A DNA stretch of 64,000 nucleotides, taken from contig JAIXZX010000008.1 in assembly GCA_027489335.1 (NCBI GenBank), positions 1-64,000 of the forward strand. The letters are read 5' to 3'. A program made the translations under genes and the position numbers. Every line of letters starts with the position of its first letter. The stretch's first letter is position 1. Positions 37,521-46,100 of this stretch are shown here, in pieces. The DNA comes from Caulobacteraceae bacterium (GTDB taxonomy: Bacteria; Pseudomonadota; Alphaproteobacteria; Caulobacterales; Caulobacteraceae). The notes beneath the pieces are model-generated. The model had not been told where the DNA came from. It was given only the letters and a program-made list of their open reading frames with translations, and did no database searches.

Positions 37521-37886
37521 ATGGCAAACGATCCCGCCGACCGCACCGACATGCGCCTGATCGCCGCCGACAAGGTCGAGGGCGTCAGTGTCTACAATCC
37601 CCAGGGGGAGAAGCTGGGCACGGTGGAGAACATCTTCATCGACAAGCGCTCCGGCCAGGCTGAGTACGCCACCATGGCCTTTGGCGGCCTGCTGGGCATG
37701 GGCGAAAAGCACTATCCGCTCCCCTGGTCGGTCCTGACCTATGACACCGAGCAGGACGGCTTCGTTGTCGCCCTGGAGAAGGAGACCCTGGAAGGCGCGC
37801 CGGGTTACGACAAGGCGCGCTTCAGCAGCGATGACTATGGCTGGCGCTCCGAAGTGGCCGGCTATTACGGCGCCACCGCCGCCTAG
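37521..37886 (+). CDS. PRC-barrel domain protein
   Basis: 121 residues. LIAADKVEGVSVYNPQGEKLGTVENIFIDKRSGQAEYATM is a PRC-barrel strand set; a second half has HYPLPWSVLTYD. Stand-alone PRC-barrel proteins of this type are cytosolic, of unknown role, and often part of the general stress response. The upstream GGAAC-N16-GGTT supports that. AGGAG precedes the ATG. Confidence 0.85.
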   Translation: MANDPADRTDMRLIAADKVEGVSVYNPQGEKLGTVENIFIDKRSGQAEYATMAFGGLLGMGEKHYPLPWSVLTYDTEQDGFVVALEKETLEGAPGYDKARFSSDDYGWRSEVAGYYGATAA

Positions 37887-37896
37887 GGCCTGAACC

Positions 37897-38628
37897 TCAG
37901 GGAAGGGGCGGAGGTTCGACCTCCGCGCTCGGCCCGAACACGGACTCGAAGCCGGCGCGCAGAGCCGCGTCGGCTTCATCCATGGTCACCGGCAAGCCCA
38001 GGTCCACCAGGCTGGTCACCCCATGCTCGGTCACCCCGCAGGGGACGATGCCGGAGAAGTGGCTGAGGTCCGGCTCCACATTGAGCGCAATGCCGTGGAA
38101 CGACACCCACCGGCGCAGTTTCACGCCGATGGCGGCGATCTTATCCTCCTGCGGAGGAAACCCAGGAGCGCGGCGCTCCACCCACACCCCTACGCGTCCG
38201 GGGCGGACGGCGCCGTCCACATTGAACCGCCCCAGCGACTCGATCACCCAGGCCTCCAGCGCAGCCACGAAGGCCCGCACGTCGCGCTTTCGGGCCGTCA
38301 GGTCCAGCATCACATAGGCCACCCGCTGACCTGGCCCGTGATAGGTGAACTGACCCCCGCGGCCGCTCTGAAACACCGGGAATCGGTCGGGCGTCAGCAG
38401 GTCATCCTGTTTGGCCGACACCCCGGCCGTATAGAGCGGCGGATGTTCCAGCAGCCAGACCAGTTCCCCGGCCCGCCCCTCGGCGATGGCGGCGGCGCGG
38501 GCCTCCATCACGCCGACGGCGGCCTCATAGTCCAAGAGCCCGCGGGACACAGCCCAGCCGACGGGCGCGCCGTCCTGGCGCTGAAACTTTATAGCCGGGG
38601 GCTCAGGATTTAACGCGTGGTCAAGCAT
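37897..38628 (-). CDS. lipB: Octanoyl-[ACP]:protein octanoyltransferase (lipoate biosynthesis)
   Basis: 243 residues. [12 protein letters not shown], the [13 protein letters not shown] loop, the catalytic lysine region [17 protein letters not shown] and the catalytic cysteine in [14 protein letters not shown] are all intact. LipB moves octanoate from acyl carrier protein to apo-lipoyl domains before LipA adds sulfur. ATG 38628; the frame stays open upstream through the FliN-like gene but only as antisense. Confidence 0.95.
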   Translation of the reverse strand: MLDHALNPEPPAIKFQRQDGAPVGWAVSRGLLDYEAAVGVMEARAAAIAEGRAGELVWLLEHPPLYTAGVSAKQDDLLTPDRFPVFQSGRGGQFTYHGPGQRVAYVMLDLTARKRDVRAFVAALEAWVIESLGRFNVDGAVRPGRVGVWVERRAPGFPPQEDKIAAIGVKLRRWVSFHGIALNVEPDLSHFSGIVPCGVTEHGVTSLVDLGLPVTMDEADAALRAGFESVFGPSAEVEPPPLP

Positions 38629-38700
38629 GGCAGGGCCAATGTGGGGCTTAAGGCCGCCAGCTGCAAAGTCGCAGATGAGGCGGCGCTCAGGGGTGTGGGT

Positions 38701-38955
38701 TTGTCCAGTCAGGTTCAGGCGGTCAATGTGGAGATCTCGGTCGTACTCGGCCGCGCCTCCCTCCCGATGCAGCAACTGCTGCGCATGGGCCGCGGGGCGG
38801 TGATTCCCCTCGACGCCACGGTCAACGAAGAGGTCTGGATCCTGGCCAACAACCATCCGGTGGCCCGGGGCGAGATCCAGATCAGCGACGACAAGATCGC
38901 CATCGCCGTGACCCGCGGGGCCAATGTGTTCGACTACATGGCCGGCGGAAGCTGA
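38701..38955 (+). CDS. FliN-like flagellar motor switch (SpoA domain) protein
   Basis: 84 residues from TTG 38701, with AGGGG 7 nt upstream. It is essentially one SpoA/FliN C-ring domain: [31 protein letters not shown] and [22 protein letters not shown]. It would belong to the cytoplasmic C-ring that binds phospho-CheY. It stands alone, without other flagellar genes in the window. Other in-frame starts are GTG 38617, 38641 and 38695; the first would overlap lipB. Confidence 0.8.
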   Translation: MSSQVQAVNVEISVVLGRASLPMQQLLRMGRGAVIPLDATVNEEVWILANNHPVARGEIQISDDKIAIAVTRGANVFDYMAGGS

Positions 38956-39016
38956 GGGCGCAAAACTCTCCTTCACAAAGCAGCGGCGGTTTGCTACGCC
39001 CCGCGGCTCACCACGA

Positions 39017-39101
39017 GCGGTCGTGGCGGAATTGGTAGACGCGCAGCGTTGAGGTCGCTGTGGGGCAACCCGTGGAAGTTCGAGTCTTCTCGACCGCACC
39101 A
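39017..39101 (+). tRNA. tRNA-Leu (anticodon GAG)
   Basis: Acceptor stem GCGGTCG (39017-39023) pairs with CGACCGC (39091-39097), then A and an encoded CCA. The anticodon stem AGCG/CGCT holds the loop TTGAGGT, giving anticodon GAG (39051-39053), reading CTC and CTT. The long variable arm TGGGGCAACCCG is the class II form of leucine tRNA. T-arm sequence GTTCGAGTC is standard. Confidence 0.95.
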
Positions 39102-39157
39102 GTGAACCAGGAACAGCAGAAGCGGTAGATTTCGACCAAAGCGCAGGGGAGGGCCAG

Positions 39158-40579
39158 ATGAGCCGTGAACGGGCCGACCCTGCCGCTGAACTCGAAATCG
39201 ACCGCGAAGAAGACCTGGAAGACCTCGCCCTGGGCGAGGACTATGCGCTCAACCCGCAGTTCGTCTCCATGGTGGTGGACGCCGCTGATCGCGGCGACTC
39301 CGATCGCCTGCGGGAGCTGCTGAGCGCCCTGCATCCCGCCGACGTCGCCGACCTGATCGGCTTCCTCGCCGCCGAGGATCGCAAGGAAATCCTGCCGCAC
39401 CTCGACCCCGAGGCCCTGGCCGAGATCCTGTCGGAGCTGGATTACGAAATCCGCGAGGAGATTCTCGAGGCGGTCTCGCCCGAGGTCCTGGCCCGAGCGC
39501 TCGGCGAACTGGATTCCGACGACGCCGCCGACGTGGTCGAGGACCTGGAGATCCACAAGCGCGCCGAGGTCCTGGCCGCCCTGCCGGAGGGCGACCGCGC
39601 CGCCATTGAGAGCGCGCTGTCCTATGGCGAGGAGACCGCCGGGCGTCTGATGCAGCGCGAGGTGGTGGCCGCGCCGCAGTTCTGGACCGTGGGCCAGGCC
39701 ATCGACCATTTCCGGCGGGAAGCCGACGACCTGCCCGAGCTGTTCTTCGACGTCTATGTGGTCGATCCGGCTTACAAGCCGGTAGGCGCGGTGCCGATCA
39801 GCACCCTGCTGCGCAGCCGGCGTGATGTGCCGTTGGCCCAGATCATGGAGTCGCTGTCCGAAATCCCGGTCGATATGGACCAGGAGGAAGTGGCCTACAT
39901 CTTTGACAAGTACCACCTGATCTCTGCGCCCGTGGTGGAGCCAGGCGGCCGTCTGGTCGGCCAGATCACGGTCGACGACATTGTCGGCGTCATCCACGAG
40001 GAGAGCCGCGAGGACATCCTGGCCCTGGCCGGCGTCTCCGATAGCGGCCGCCACGGCGGGGTCTGGGACATGGTCGCCTCGCGCCTGCCCTGGCTGCTGC
40101 TCAACACCCTGACTGCAGCCCTGGCCGTCAGCGTAATCCAGGCCTTCGAGGCGCAGATCGCCCAGGTGGTGACGCTGGCGGTTCTGATGCCGATCGTCGC
40201 CTCCCTGGGGGGCAATGGCGCGACCCAGACCTTGACCGTGGCCGTCCGCGCCCTGGCCAGCCGGGAACTTTCGGCGGTGAACGCCGTCCGGACAGTCAGC
40301 CGCGAGATGCTGGTGGGGTTGGTGAATGGCCTGGTCCTGGCCGTGGTCACGGGCCTCGCCATCTATCTGGTGTTCGGCGACCTGCGACTGTCGCTGGCCT
40401 TTGGCGCGGCAATTGTCATCAACATGTTCGTCGCCGCCGCAGCTGGCGCCCTGGTGCCCCTGGCCCTGGAGCGGATGGGACGCGACCCGGCGGTGTCGTC
40501 TGCCGTCTTTGTGACCTTCGTCACCGACTTCACAGGATTTTTCGCCTTCCTGGGGATCGCCGCCCTGATCCTGTTGTAA
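39158..40579 (+). CDS. mgtE: Magnesium transporter MgtE
   Basis: 473 residues. N-terminal superhelical domain (about 40-140, with [13 protein letters not shown] repeats), two CBS domains (about 145-270) that sense Mg2+, and five transmembrane helices from about residue 310 with [16 protein letters not shown], the MgtE pore signature. It is a homodimeric Mg2+ channel of the inner membrane gated by cytosolic Mg2+. Starts 56 bp after the tRNA. Confidence 0.95.
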   Translation: MSRERADPAAELEIDREEDLEDLALGEDYALNPQFVSMVVDAADRGDSDRLRELLSALHPADVADLIGFLAAEDRKEILPHLDPEALAEILSELDYEIREEILEAVSPEVLARALGELDSDDAADVVEDLEIHKRAEVLAALPEGDRAAIESALSYGEETAGRLMQREVVAAPQFWTVGQAIDHFRREADDLPELFFDVYVVDPAYKPVGAVPISTLLRSRRDVPLAQIMESLSEIPVDMDQEEVAYIFDKYHLISAPVVEPGGRLVGQITVDDIVGVIHEESREDILALAGVSDSGRHGGVWDMVASRLPWLLLNTLTAALAVSVIQAFEAQIAQVVTLAVLMPIVASLGGNGATQTLTVAVRALASRELSAVNAVRTVSREMLVGLVNGLVLAVVTGLAIYLVFGDLRLSLAFGAAIVINMFVAAAAGALVPLALERMGRDPAVSSAVFVTFVTDFTGFFAFLGIAALILL

Positions 40580-40581
40580 GC

Positions 40582-40595
40582 GGCCTCTATCTTGC
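40582..40595 (+). promoter_or_regulatory. Sigma-54-type -24/-12 element before spmX
   Basis: CGGCCTCTATCTTGC gives GG (40582-40583), exactly 10 bp, then GC (40594-40595) within TTGC. The invariant GG and TTGC of the consensus are present; the A-C pair of TGGCAC is not. The predicted start is about 40 nt before the ATG. In Caulobacter, spmX is activated by the sigma-54 regulator TacA, so this is plausible. Confidence 0.4.
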
Positions 40596-40646
40596 GGCTT
40601 GAGGCCCGGACCCCGTGTTTGTGTCTCAACATGGATCAGGACGGCC

Positions 40647-42065
40647 ATGAAACCGCGTCACCAGATCTCCCGCGCTGCGATCGAGCTGATCAAGCGCTTC
40701 GAAGGCTACCGCGCCAAGGCCGCGAGGCTGGCTGATGGCCACTGGACGATTGGCTATGGCCACACCCTGACGGCGCGGGAGGGGGCGGAAGTCTCTGAAC
40801 GGGACGCTGAGGCCCTGCTGCTCTATGACCTGATCGCCGTGGCGCACCTGGTCAATGAGGTCACCTACGCCCCGCTGACCCAGAACCAGTTCGACGCCCT
40901 GTGCTGCTTCGCCTTCAATATCGGCCTGGACAATTTCCGCCGATCCTCTGTCCTGCGCCGGATCAATGAGGGCCAGCTGCTGCAGGCCGCCTGCGCCATG
41001 GAGCTTTGGCGCAAGGCTGACTTCGAGGGCGAGCGGATCGTCATCGACGCCCTGGTGCGCAGACGCGCCGCCGAAAAGACCCTGTTCCTGACGCCCATGG
41101 ACGGCTGGGTGCCGGCGCCATCGCCCATCCTGCGACCCAATGTGGACGCCGACATCGCCGGGATCGTGCCGCGGGAGACCCCGCTGGCGGTCCGCGCGGC
41201 TCTCGACGGTCTGAACGCCGTGGCTGAACGCGATCCGGCCGCCGCCACCCTGCGCCCTGCGCCGCCGGAGGAGGAGGCCCTGGCCCCGAGTCCAGCCCAG
41301 GCCGCAGCCGCAGCGGTGAGCTATCGCCTGGCCGCCATCTTCAAGGATGAGCCGCCGGCGGCTGACGCCGCCCCCGAGGCGGCGGCGCCTCCCGAGGCGC
41401 CCGCTGTGGCCGAAAGCCAGGATCAGGATGAGCCGACCTCTCCGGTGTCGCTGACCGACGCCCTGCCTGCGCCGGAGGCGGCGATCGACATCCCGCCGCC
41501 CCCTTCGCAAGAGCCGGACGCCCCCCGGGCGGCGGCGGCGGCCAGCTGGGGCGGCACAGTCGGACTGATCGGCGGCGGCGCCGAGCGCGCCTTCGTCCTC
41601 ACGCCCCCTGAAGAGGCCGAGCCCGCTGCGCCCGTGGCGCAGCCGGCGCAGGTGGACCCGCCCCGGTTGGTGGCTCCGTCGATCCAGGCGGCCAACGATC
41701 CCCTCGAGGCCCCGGCCGCCCCGCCGGAGGCGCGAACGGTGGATGATGCGCCGCCCCGGCTGCTGATCGACGACACCCTTGAGCCGCCCTCGACCATGTC
41801 CTTTGAGCCGGTTCCCCGGTCGATCAACCGGGGGGATCTGGGCGCTCTGATCACCCTCGCCGGGGCAGGGCTCGCCCTGTTCGCTGGCGGCCTGTTCTGG
41901 GCGTTCAACGCCCGGGTCACCGAAGGTGGGCTGATCAGCCCGCTGACGGTGGGCTGGATCGCCGGCATCGCCGGAGTGGGCTTCTTCGGCGTTGCGGCCT
42001 ATCTGGTGCTGCAGCGTCTGGGCGGCGACGACGACCTGGAAGAGGGCGAAGACGGGTTGAACTGA
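40647..42065 (+). CDS. spmX: SpmX-like polar localisation protein (GH24 muramidase domain, two C-terminal TM helices)
   Basis: 472 residues. Residues 1-150 are a GH24 (T4-lysozyme-like) domain beginning MKPRHQISRAAIELIKRF, followed by a long Pro/Ala/Glu-rich region (about 170-395) and two membrane helices at about 398-420 and 435-456. This is the exact SpmX plan: in Caulobacter SpmX marks the stalked pole and recruits or activates the kinase DivJ. Of the lysozyme triad, Glu19 and Thr34 keep the T4 spacing but position 28 is Leu instead of Asp, so muramidase activity is doubtful. ATG 40647 with AGGACGG upstream. Confidence 0.9.
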   Translation: MKPRHQISRAAIELIKRFEGYRAKAARLADGHWTIGYGHTLTAREGAEVSERDAEALLLYDLIAVAHLVNEVTYAPLTQNQFDALCCFAFNIGLDNFRRSSVLRRINEGQLLQAACAMELWRKADFEGERIVIDALVRRRAAEKTLFLTPMDGWVPAPSPILRPNVDADIAGIVPRETPLAVRAALDGLNAVAERDPAAATLRPAPPEEEALAPSPAQAAAAAVSYRLAAIFKDEPPAADAAPEAAAPPEAPAVAESQDQDEPTSPVSLTDALPAPEAAIDIPPPPSQEPDAPRAAAAASWGGTVGLIGGGAERAFVLTPPEEAEPAAPVAQPAQVDPPRLVAPSIQAANDPLEAPAAPPEARTVDDAPPRLLIDDTLEPPSTMSFEPVPRSINRGDLGALITLAGAGLALFAGGLFWAFNARVTEGGLISPLTVGWIAGIAGVGFFGVAAYLVLQRLGGDDDLEEGEDGLN

Positions 42066-42088
42066 CGGCGTCGCCACGGTCGGCAGGG

Positions 42089-42107
42089 CATGACCTGCTG
42101 AGTCATG
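42089..42107. promoter_or_regulatory. Inverted repeat CATGAC-N7-GTCATG before ivd, candidate operator
   Basis: A perfect 6-bp inverted repeat with a 7-bp centre, 60 bp upstream of the ivd start. It may bind the regulator of the leucine/isovalerate genes. It does not match the LiuR sites known to me from gammaproteobacteria. Confidence 0.35.
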
Positions 42108-42167
42108 GGCGAGCTGAGGGGCGTTTGTCCTCTCGCGGCTCGCCGCGGCCCGTGCTAGCCCTTGGCC

Positions 42168-43334
42168 ATGACCCTGCAGTCTGGCCCTTCGCTCGAATTC
42201 GGCCTCGGCGAGTCCGCCGACGCCATCCGTGAGACCACCGCCCGGTTCTCCGCCGACAGGATCGCCCCGCGAGCGGCCGAGATCGACGCCTCGAACACGT
42301 TCCCAAGGGACCTCTGGCCCCAGATGGGCGCCCTGGGCCTGCATGGGATCACGGTTGAGGAGGCCTATGGCGGCCTCGGCCTCGGCTATCTCGAACATGT
42401 GGTGGCCATGGAGGAGGTCAGCCGGGCCTCAGCCTCGGTGGGCCTCTCCTACGGCGCCCATTCCAATCTCTGCGTGAACCAGATCCGTCGCTGGGGGTCC
42501 GAGGACCAGAAGCAGCGCTACCTGCCGCGGCTGATCAGTGGCGAGCATGTGGGCGCCCTGGCCATGAGCGAGGCCGGGTCAGGCTCAGACGTGGTCTCCA
42601 TGCGTCTGCGGGCCGAGCCGCGCGGCGATCGCTATGTGCTGAACGGGACCAAGTTCTGGATCACCAACGCCCCCCATGCCGACGTCCTGGTGGTCTATGC
42701 CAAGACCGATCCGGAGGTCACGGGCCGGGCCATCACCGCCTTCCTGATCGAGAAGGACTTCAAGGGATACCGTTGCGCCCAGAAGCTGGACAAGCTGGGC
42801 ATGCGCGGCTCCGACACCGGCGAACTGGTGTTCGAGGACTGTGAGGTCCCGCAGGAGAACGTGCTGGGCCCGCTGAACGGCGGTGTCGGCGTTCTGATGA
42901 GCGGCCTCGACTATGAGCGCGCCGTCCTGGCCGGCGGCCCTCTCGGAATCATGCAGGCCTGTCTGGACGCCGTGCTGCCCTATGTCCGCGAGCGCAAACA
43001 GTTCGGCGCCCCCATCGGCTCCTTCCAGCTGATGCAGGCCAAGGTCGCCGATATGTATGTCGCCCTGAATTCGGCCCGGGCCTATGTCTATGCGGTGGCC
43101 AGGGCCTGCGATGCGGGCCTCACCACCCGGTTCGACGCGGCCGGCGCCATCCTGATGGCCTCGGAGAATGCGGTGAAATGCGCCCTGGAGGCCATCCAGG
43201 CCCTGGGCGGCGCGGGCTATACCAGGGACTATCCGGTGGAGCGCCTGCTGCGGGACGCCAAGCTCTATGACATCGGCGCGGGCACCAATGAGATCCGCCG
43301 TTTCCTGATCGGTCGGGAGCTGATCGGCGGATGA
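42168..43334 (+). CDS. ivd: Isovaleryl-CoA dehydrogenase
   Basis: 388 residues, acyl-CoA dehydrogenase family. [19 protein letters not shown] and [19 protein letters not shown] bind FAD. The glutamate in [16 protein letters not shown] (Glu250) sits where isovaleryl-CoA dehydrogenases carry their catalytic base, unlike other acyl-CoA dehydrogenases. It converts isovaleryl-CoA to 3-methylcrotonyl-CoA, the substrate of MccAB encoded 4 kb downstream. Ends with a 4-base overlap with the DUF3574 lipoprotein gene. ATG 42168 is preferred to TTG 42162. Confidence 0.93.
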   Translation: MTLQSGPSLEFGLGESADAIRETTARFSADRIAPRAAEIDASNTFPRDLWPQMGALGLHGITVEEAYGGLGLGYLEHVVAMEEVSRASASVGLSYGAHSNLCVNQIRRWGSEDQKQRYLPRLISGEHVGALAMSEAGSGSDVVSMRLRAEPRGDRYVLNGTKFWITNAPHADVLVVYAKTDPEVTGRAITAFLIEKDFKGYRCAQKLDKLGMRGSDTGELVFEDCEVPQENVLGPLNGGVGVLMSGLDYERAVLAGGPLGIMQACLDAVLPYVRERKQFGAPIGSFQLMQAKVADMYVALNSARAYVYAVARACDAGLTTRFDAAGAILMASENAVKCALEAIQALGGAGYTRDYPVERLLRDAKLYDIGAGTNEIRRFLIGRELIGG

Positions 43335-43726
43335 GGAGCCTGTTGGTGATGCTCCTCGGGGTCCTGGTCCTGACGGGCTGCGCCACGGTCTCGACCTGTG
43401 GACCCGACGAGCGCGCCGGCCAGACCGCACACCTGTTCTTTGGCCGAAACATTGGTGCGGCGCCTGGCGTGGACGAAGCGGCGTTTCAGGATTTTGTCGC
43501 CCGCGAACTGGCCCCGCGGTTTCCCGACGGCATGACGATCCTGGACGCCGAGGGCCGCTGGTCCCATCGCGGCGTCCTGATGGCGGAGGCGTCAAAGATG
43601 GTGATCCTCGCTCAAGAGGGCGCGATCGACCGGGCGGCCCTGGCAGCGGTGCGGGCGGCTTACCAGACCCGGTTCTCGCAGGACGCCGTCCTGCAGAGCG
43701 TCAGCACGGCCTGTCTGGCCTACTGA
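43331..43726 (+). CDS. DUF3574-type lipoprotein
   Basis: 131 residues with lipobox LTGC (Cys17). The domain has [11 protein letters not shown] at the start and [26 protein letters not shown], typical of DUF3574, small secreted proteins of unknown function. Coupled to ivd by an ATGA overlap, so it is cotranscribed with leucine degradation although no link is known. Confidence 0.8.
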   Translation: MRSLLVMLLGVLVLTGCATVSTCGPDERAGQTAHLFFGRNIGAAPGVDEAAFQDFVARELAPRFPDGMTILDAEGRWSHRGVLMAEASKMVILAQEGAIDRAALAAVRAAYQTRFSQDAVLQSVSTACLAY

Positions 43727-43733
43727 CTTTCCG

Positions 43734-43759
43734 GGAACTCCGACAGGGGCTGGCGCCTT
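43734..43759 (+). promoter_or_regulatory. Weak EcfG-like promoter before the glycine-zipper lipoprotein
   Basis: GGAAC (43734-43738), 17-bp spacer, CCTT (43756-43759). It resembles GGAAC-N17-CGTT with one mismatch. Weaker than the two elements before the BON and PRC-barrel genes. Confidence 0.25.
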
Positions 43760-43788
43760 CCACTAGGGCAACCCAGAGGAGCCTCCCC

Positions 43789-43995
43789 ATGCGCAAGACC
43801 CTGATTGTGATCCCCATCGCCTTTTCCGCCCTGGCCCTCGCGGCCTGCGGCACCACCGTGACTGAACGCGCGGCCACCGGCGCCCTCGGCGGCGCCGCCG
43901 TCGGCGGAGCGGTCAGCGGTGATCTGAGCGGCGCGGCCGCCGGCGCGGCCATCGGTGGTGTCGCCGGTGCGGCGACCACGCCTCGCCGGAACTAG
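43789..43995 (+). CDS. Small glycine-zipper lipoprotein
   Basis: 68 residues. Signal peptide with lipobox LAAC (Cys20), then a run of GxxxG/AxxxG units (GALGGAAVGGAVSGDLSG), a glycine zipper expected to insert in a membrane. It resembles entericidin and other small outer-membrane lipoproteins. AGAGGAG precedes the ATG. Function unknown. Confidence 0.75.
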   Translation: MRKTLIVIPIAFSALALAACGTTVTERAATGALGGAAVGGAVSGDLSGAAAGAAIGGVAGAATTPRRN

Positions 43996-44049
43996 TCCAC
44001 GCCGTAGCCGGACCTAGTCGTCCGCCTGCTTCTGGCCAAGTCGAGATAC

Positions 44050-44084
44050 AAAAAAGGGCCGGCCCATTGTTGGGGCCGGCCCTT
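44050..44084 (-). terminator. Strong terminator for the minus-strand transcript
   Basis: GGGCCGGCCC (44056-44065) and GGGCCGGCCC (44073-44082) form a perfect 10-bp stem, extended by AA/TT, with a 7-nt loop. On the minus strand it is followed by TTTTTT (44055-44050). It lies 46 nt after the stop of the 21-codon ORF. The plus strand has only a poor U-tract. Confidence 0.9.
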
Positions 44085-44129
44085 CCATTGTCGGACCGCT
44101 AGTGCGGCGGCCCGCAACCTTAGCAGCGC

Positions 44130-44195
44130 TTAGGCGCGAACCTCATGGGAGGCCCAGGCTACGGTCACCGACTGCGACAGATGACAATGAGACAC
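44130..44195 (-). CDS. 21-codon small ORF with full-length Shine-Dalgarno
   Basis: GTG start at 44195, TAA at 44130-44132. The peptide begins MSHCHLSQ and ends SHEVRA, 21 residues in total with three His and one Cys. The upstream sequence matches the complement of the 16S rRNA 3' end over 17 nt (44195-44211 on the plus strand), far longer than usual. AGGAGG is 7 nt from the GTG. A strong terminator follows. The cNMP-patatin gene ends 95 nt upstream on the same strand. It may be a leader peptide, a microprotein or a ribosome-binding RNA. No family was recognised. Confidence 0.6.
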   Translation of the reverse strand: MSHCHLSQSVTVAWASHEVRA

Positions 44196-44211
44196 TGGAT
44201 CACCTCCTTTC
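44195..44211 (-). promoter_or_regulatory. 17-nt extended Shine-Dalgarno (complement of 16S 3' end)
   Basis: Reading on the minus strand GAAAGGAGGTGATCCAG, the last G being the first base of the GTG codon. It pairs with all of CUGGAUCACCUCCUUUC at the 16S 3' terminus. Typical sites in this window pair over 4-6 nt. Confidence 0.8.
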
Positions 44212-44289
44212 AATTGTTGAACACCACAACGAATATGGGATGGGATTTCGGGTTTGGCAAACCCAAGTGTGCGTGATCGCTGCGACGTT

Positions 44290-46059
44290 TCAGCGCCAGC
44301 CTTTTCCGCCGCCCTCGCTGAGCGCCTGGCGCCGCCGGAGCTCGGTGACAGGGACCGTCAGCCGGTCCAGCGCCTGCCCCATGGCCAGGTAGCCCGCATT
44401 GACCGCCGGGTCGTAGGCCTCCCAGTTTCGAATCTCGACCCCGGTCATGTCGGGGGTGACCAGCAGGTCGACGCTTTCGCGCGCCGCCCGCAGATCGCGG
44501 CCTGTAGGCACCGTGGCCGCCCGCATGAGCAGTGACACGATCGGCGGGCCCTGCCGCCACGCGCCTGAGAGAACCCAGCGCAGCACCGAGGAGGGCCTGG
44601 CCACGTCCCGGGCGGTGATGCTGCGGCCTCGGGTGACATCGACGCCGACCACAGGCCCTAGGTGCATGGCGCTCATCACATCGGCGGGGAAGTTGTTCAG
44701 CACCGCGCCGTCCACAAGCACGTCATCCCCCTGGGTCGCCGGCGGCATGACGCCGGGCAGGGCGATGGTGGCGCGCAGGGCGTCGGTGAGCCGGCCGCTG
44801 CGATGGATTTGATAGGCGCCGGTGGTCAGGTTCGAGGAGACGGCGAAGAAGGGCAGCCATAGATCGGAAATGCTGGTGTCGCCGAAGTGCTCGTACAGCC
44901 TGGCTCGTACCTTCTCCCCGCGGGTCATGGCCAGGAGGGGGAAGGCGATGTCGTCCAGCGGGCTGGAGGAGACGAAGGCGTCACGGATCCGGCGGTCGGC
45001 CTCTTCGTCCGACCAGCCCATGCCCAGGCCTGCCGCCACGATCGCCCCCATGGAGGCGCCCCCGATGAAATCGATGGGCACGCCGCGTTCACGTAGTACC
45101 CGGATCGCGCCGACATGGGCATAGGCCCGGGCGCCGCCGCCCGACAGGACCAGGCCCACCGACTGGCCGGTCAGCACCCGGGCCAGACGCGCGGCGTCGG
45201 CCTCGTCGTCCCGGCGCATATGGAACAGCCGGGCCGGTTGGGCGGCCTTGACCCAGGCCTCCGATGTCCGCGGGGCCGGGCCGTCCCGGGGGTGCAGCAG
45301 GATCAGGTCGACCAGCTGGTGCGCCTGAAGCGGCTGGGCAGGGTGCAGGATGATGTTGGACGGCGGCTGGGCGGCGGCCTTGCCGATGCGGAACAGGCGG
45401 TCCACCTGCCGGGCCACCACCGCCCGCCAGCCCAGGTCCTGACCCTCGGCGGCGTACAGGACGAAGTCGTGGGTCCGTTCGACCTCGGAGTACCATTCGG
45501 TCGGCGCCATCGCCGCCTCGGCGCCGACGACGGTCACCGTGTAGCCCTGGCGCATGATGTGGCGGGCGATCCGGTCCACCAGCGGGCGAACCGCCACAGG
45601 CTCGCCCACCGTGACGAAACCATATACCGAGGGCTCGCCGCCGGCGGTGCGATGGGTCTGGCGACGGCTGCGCCTGACGATTAGCTGGGCGAGCTCCAGC
45701 ATGACGGCTGGGTCTTCCTCGGCGGCTTCCAGGAACAGGTCCCGGGGCAGGGCGAAGACTTCGGAATCCCGCAGAGCCACCACCCGCGCGGTGTGCGGGG
45801 TGCCAGACAACAGGGACATTTCCCCGGCCGGCTCCCCTGGACGGATCACGCCCAGAAATTCCGGCTCTTGGCCGTCCTCATGACGGAAGGCGCCGAGGCG
45901 GCCGGCGCGCACGAAATAGAGATGATCAGCGGCTTCGCCCGGCTCGAACAGCACCCCGCCGCCAGGCAGCGAGAACCATGTCGCATCGCCCTCCACCTGC
46001 TCATCGAAGAACAGCTGGGCCAGGGCCGTGTCGCTGGGAAGGTCCGGCAGTCGTGCCAC
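44290..46059 (-). CDS. cNMP-binding plus patatin-like phospholipase (NTE family)
   Basis: 589 residues. A cyclic-nucleotide-binding domain (about 15-135; [29 protein letters not shown] is its core) precedes a middle region and a patatin domain (about 300-490). The patatin domain has the oxyanion loop [14 protein letters not shown], nucleophile Ser336 in GASMG and Asp450 in [10 protein letters not shown]. This is the neuropathy-target-esterase type of serine phospholipase, probably at the inner membrane and possibly regulated by cNMP. Start taken as GTG 46059, 41 bp from the divergent mccB. Confidence 0.85.
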   Translation of the reverse strand: MARLPDLPSDTALAQLFFDEQVEGDATWFSLPGGGVLFEPGEAADHLYFVRAGRLGAFRHEDGQEPEFLGVIRPGEPAGEMSLLSGTPHTARVVALRDSEVFALPRDLFLEAAEEDPAVMLELAQLIVRRSRRQTHRTAGGEPSVYGFVTVGEPVAVRPLVDRIARHIMRQGYTVTVVGAEAAMAPTEWYSEVERTHDFVLYAAEGQDLGWRAVVARQVDRLFRIGKAAAQPPSNIILHPAQPLQAHQLVDLILLHPRDGPAPRTSEAWVKAAQPARLFHMRRDDEADAARLARVLTGQSVGLVLSGGGARAYAHVGAIRVLRERGVPIDFIGGASMGAIVAAGLGMGWSDEEADRRIRDAFVSSSPLDDIAFPLLAMTRGEKVRARLYEHFGDTSISDLWLPFFAVSSNLTTGAYQIHRSGRLTDALRATIALPGVMPPATQGDDVLVDGAVLNNFPADVMSAMHLGPVVGVDVTRGRSITARDVARPSSVLRWVLSGAWRQGPPIVSLLMRAATVPTGRDLRAARESVDLLVTPDMTGVEIRNWEAYDPAVNAGYLAMGQALDRLTVPVTELRRRQALSEGGGKGWR

Positions 46060-46100
46060 AGTCGGAGAGCCTAGCGTGTGACGGCGCGCGGGGCTATGCC

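Noticed and set aside
35376-37979. Long minus-strand open frame opposite pccA and the PRC-barrel gene
   Set aside because: Same composition artefact, spanning a well-conserved biotin carboxylase on the other strand.
44195-44211. Possible remnant of a 16S rRNA gene (CTGGATCACCTCCTTTC identical to the 16S 3' end)
   Set aside because: Similarity stops abruptly at both ends of the 17 nt; nothing upstream resembles helix 44/45. On the other strand it is exactly a Shine-Dalgarno placed 7 nt before a GTG, which explains it better.
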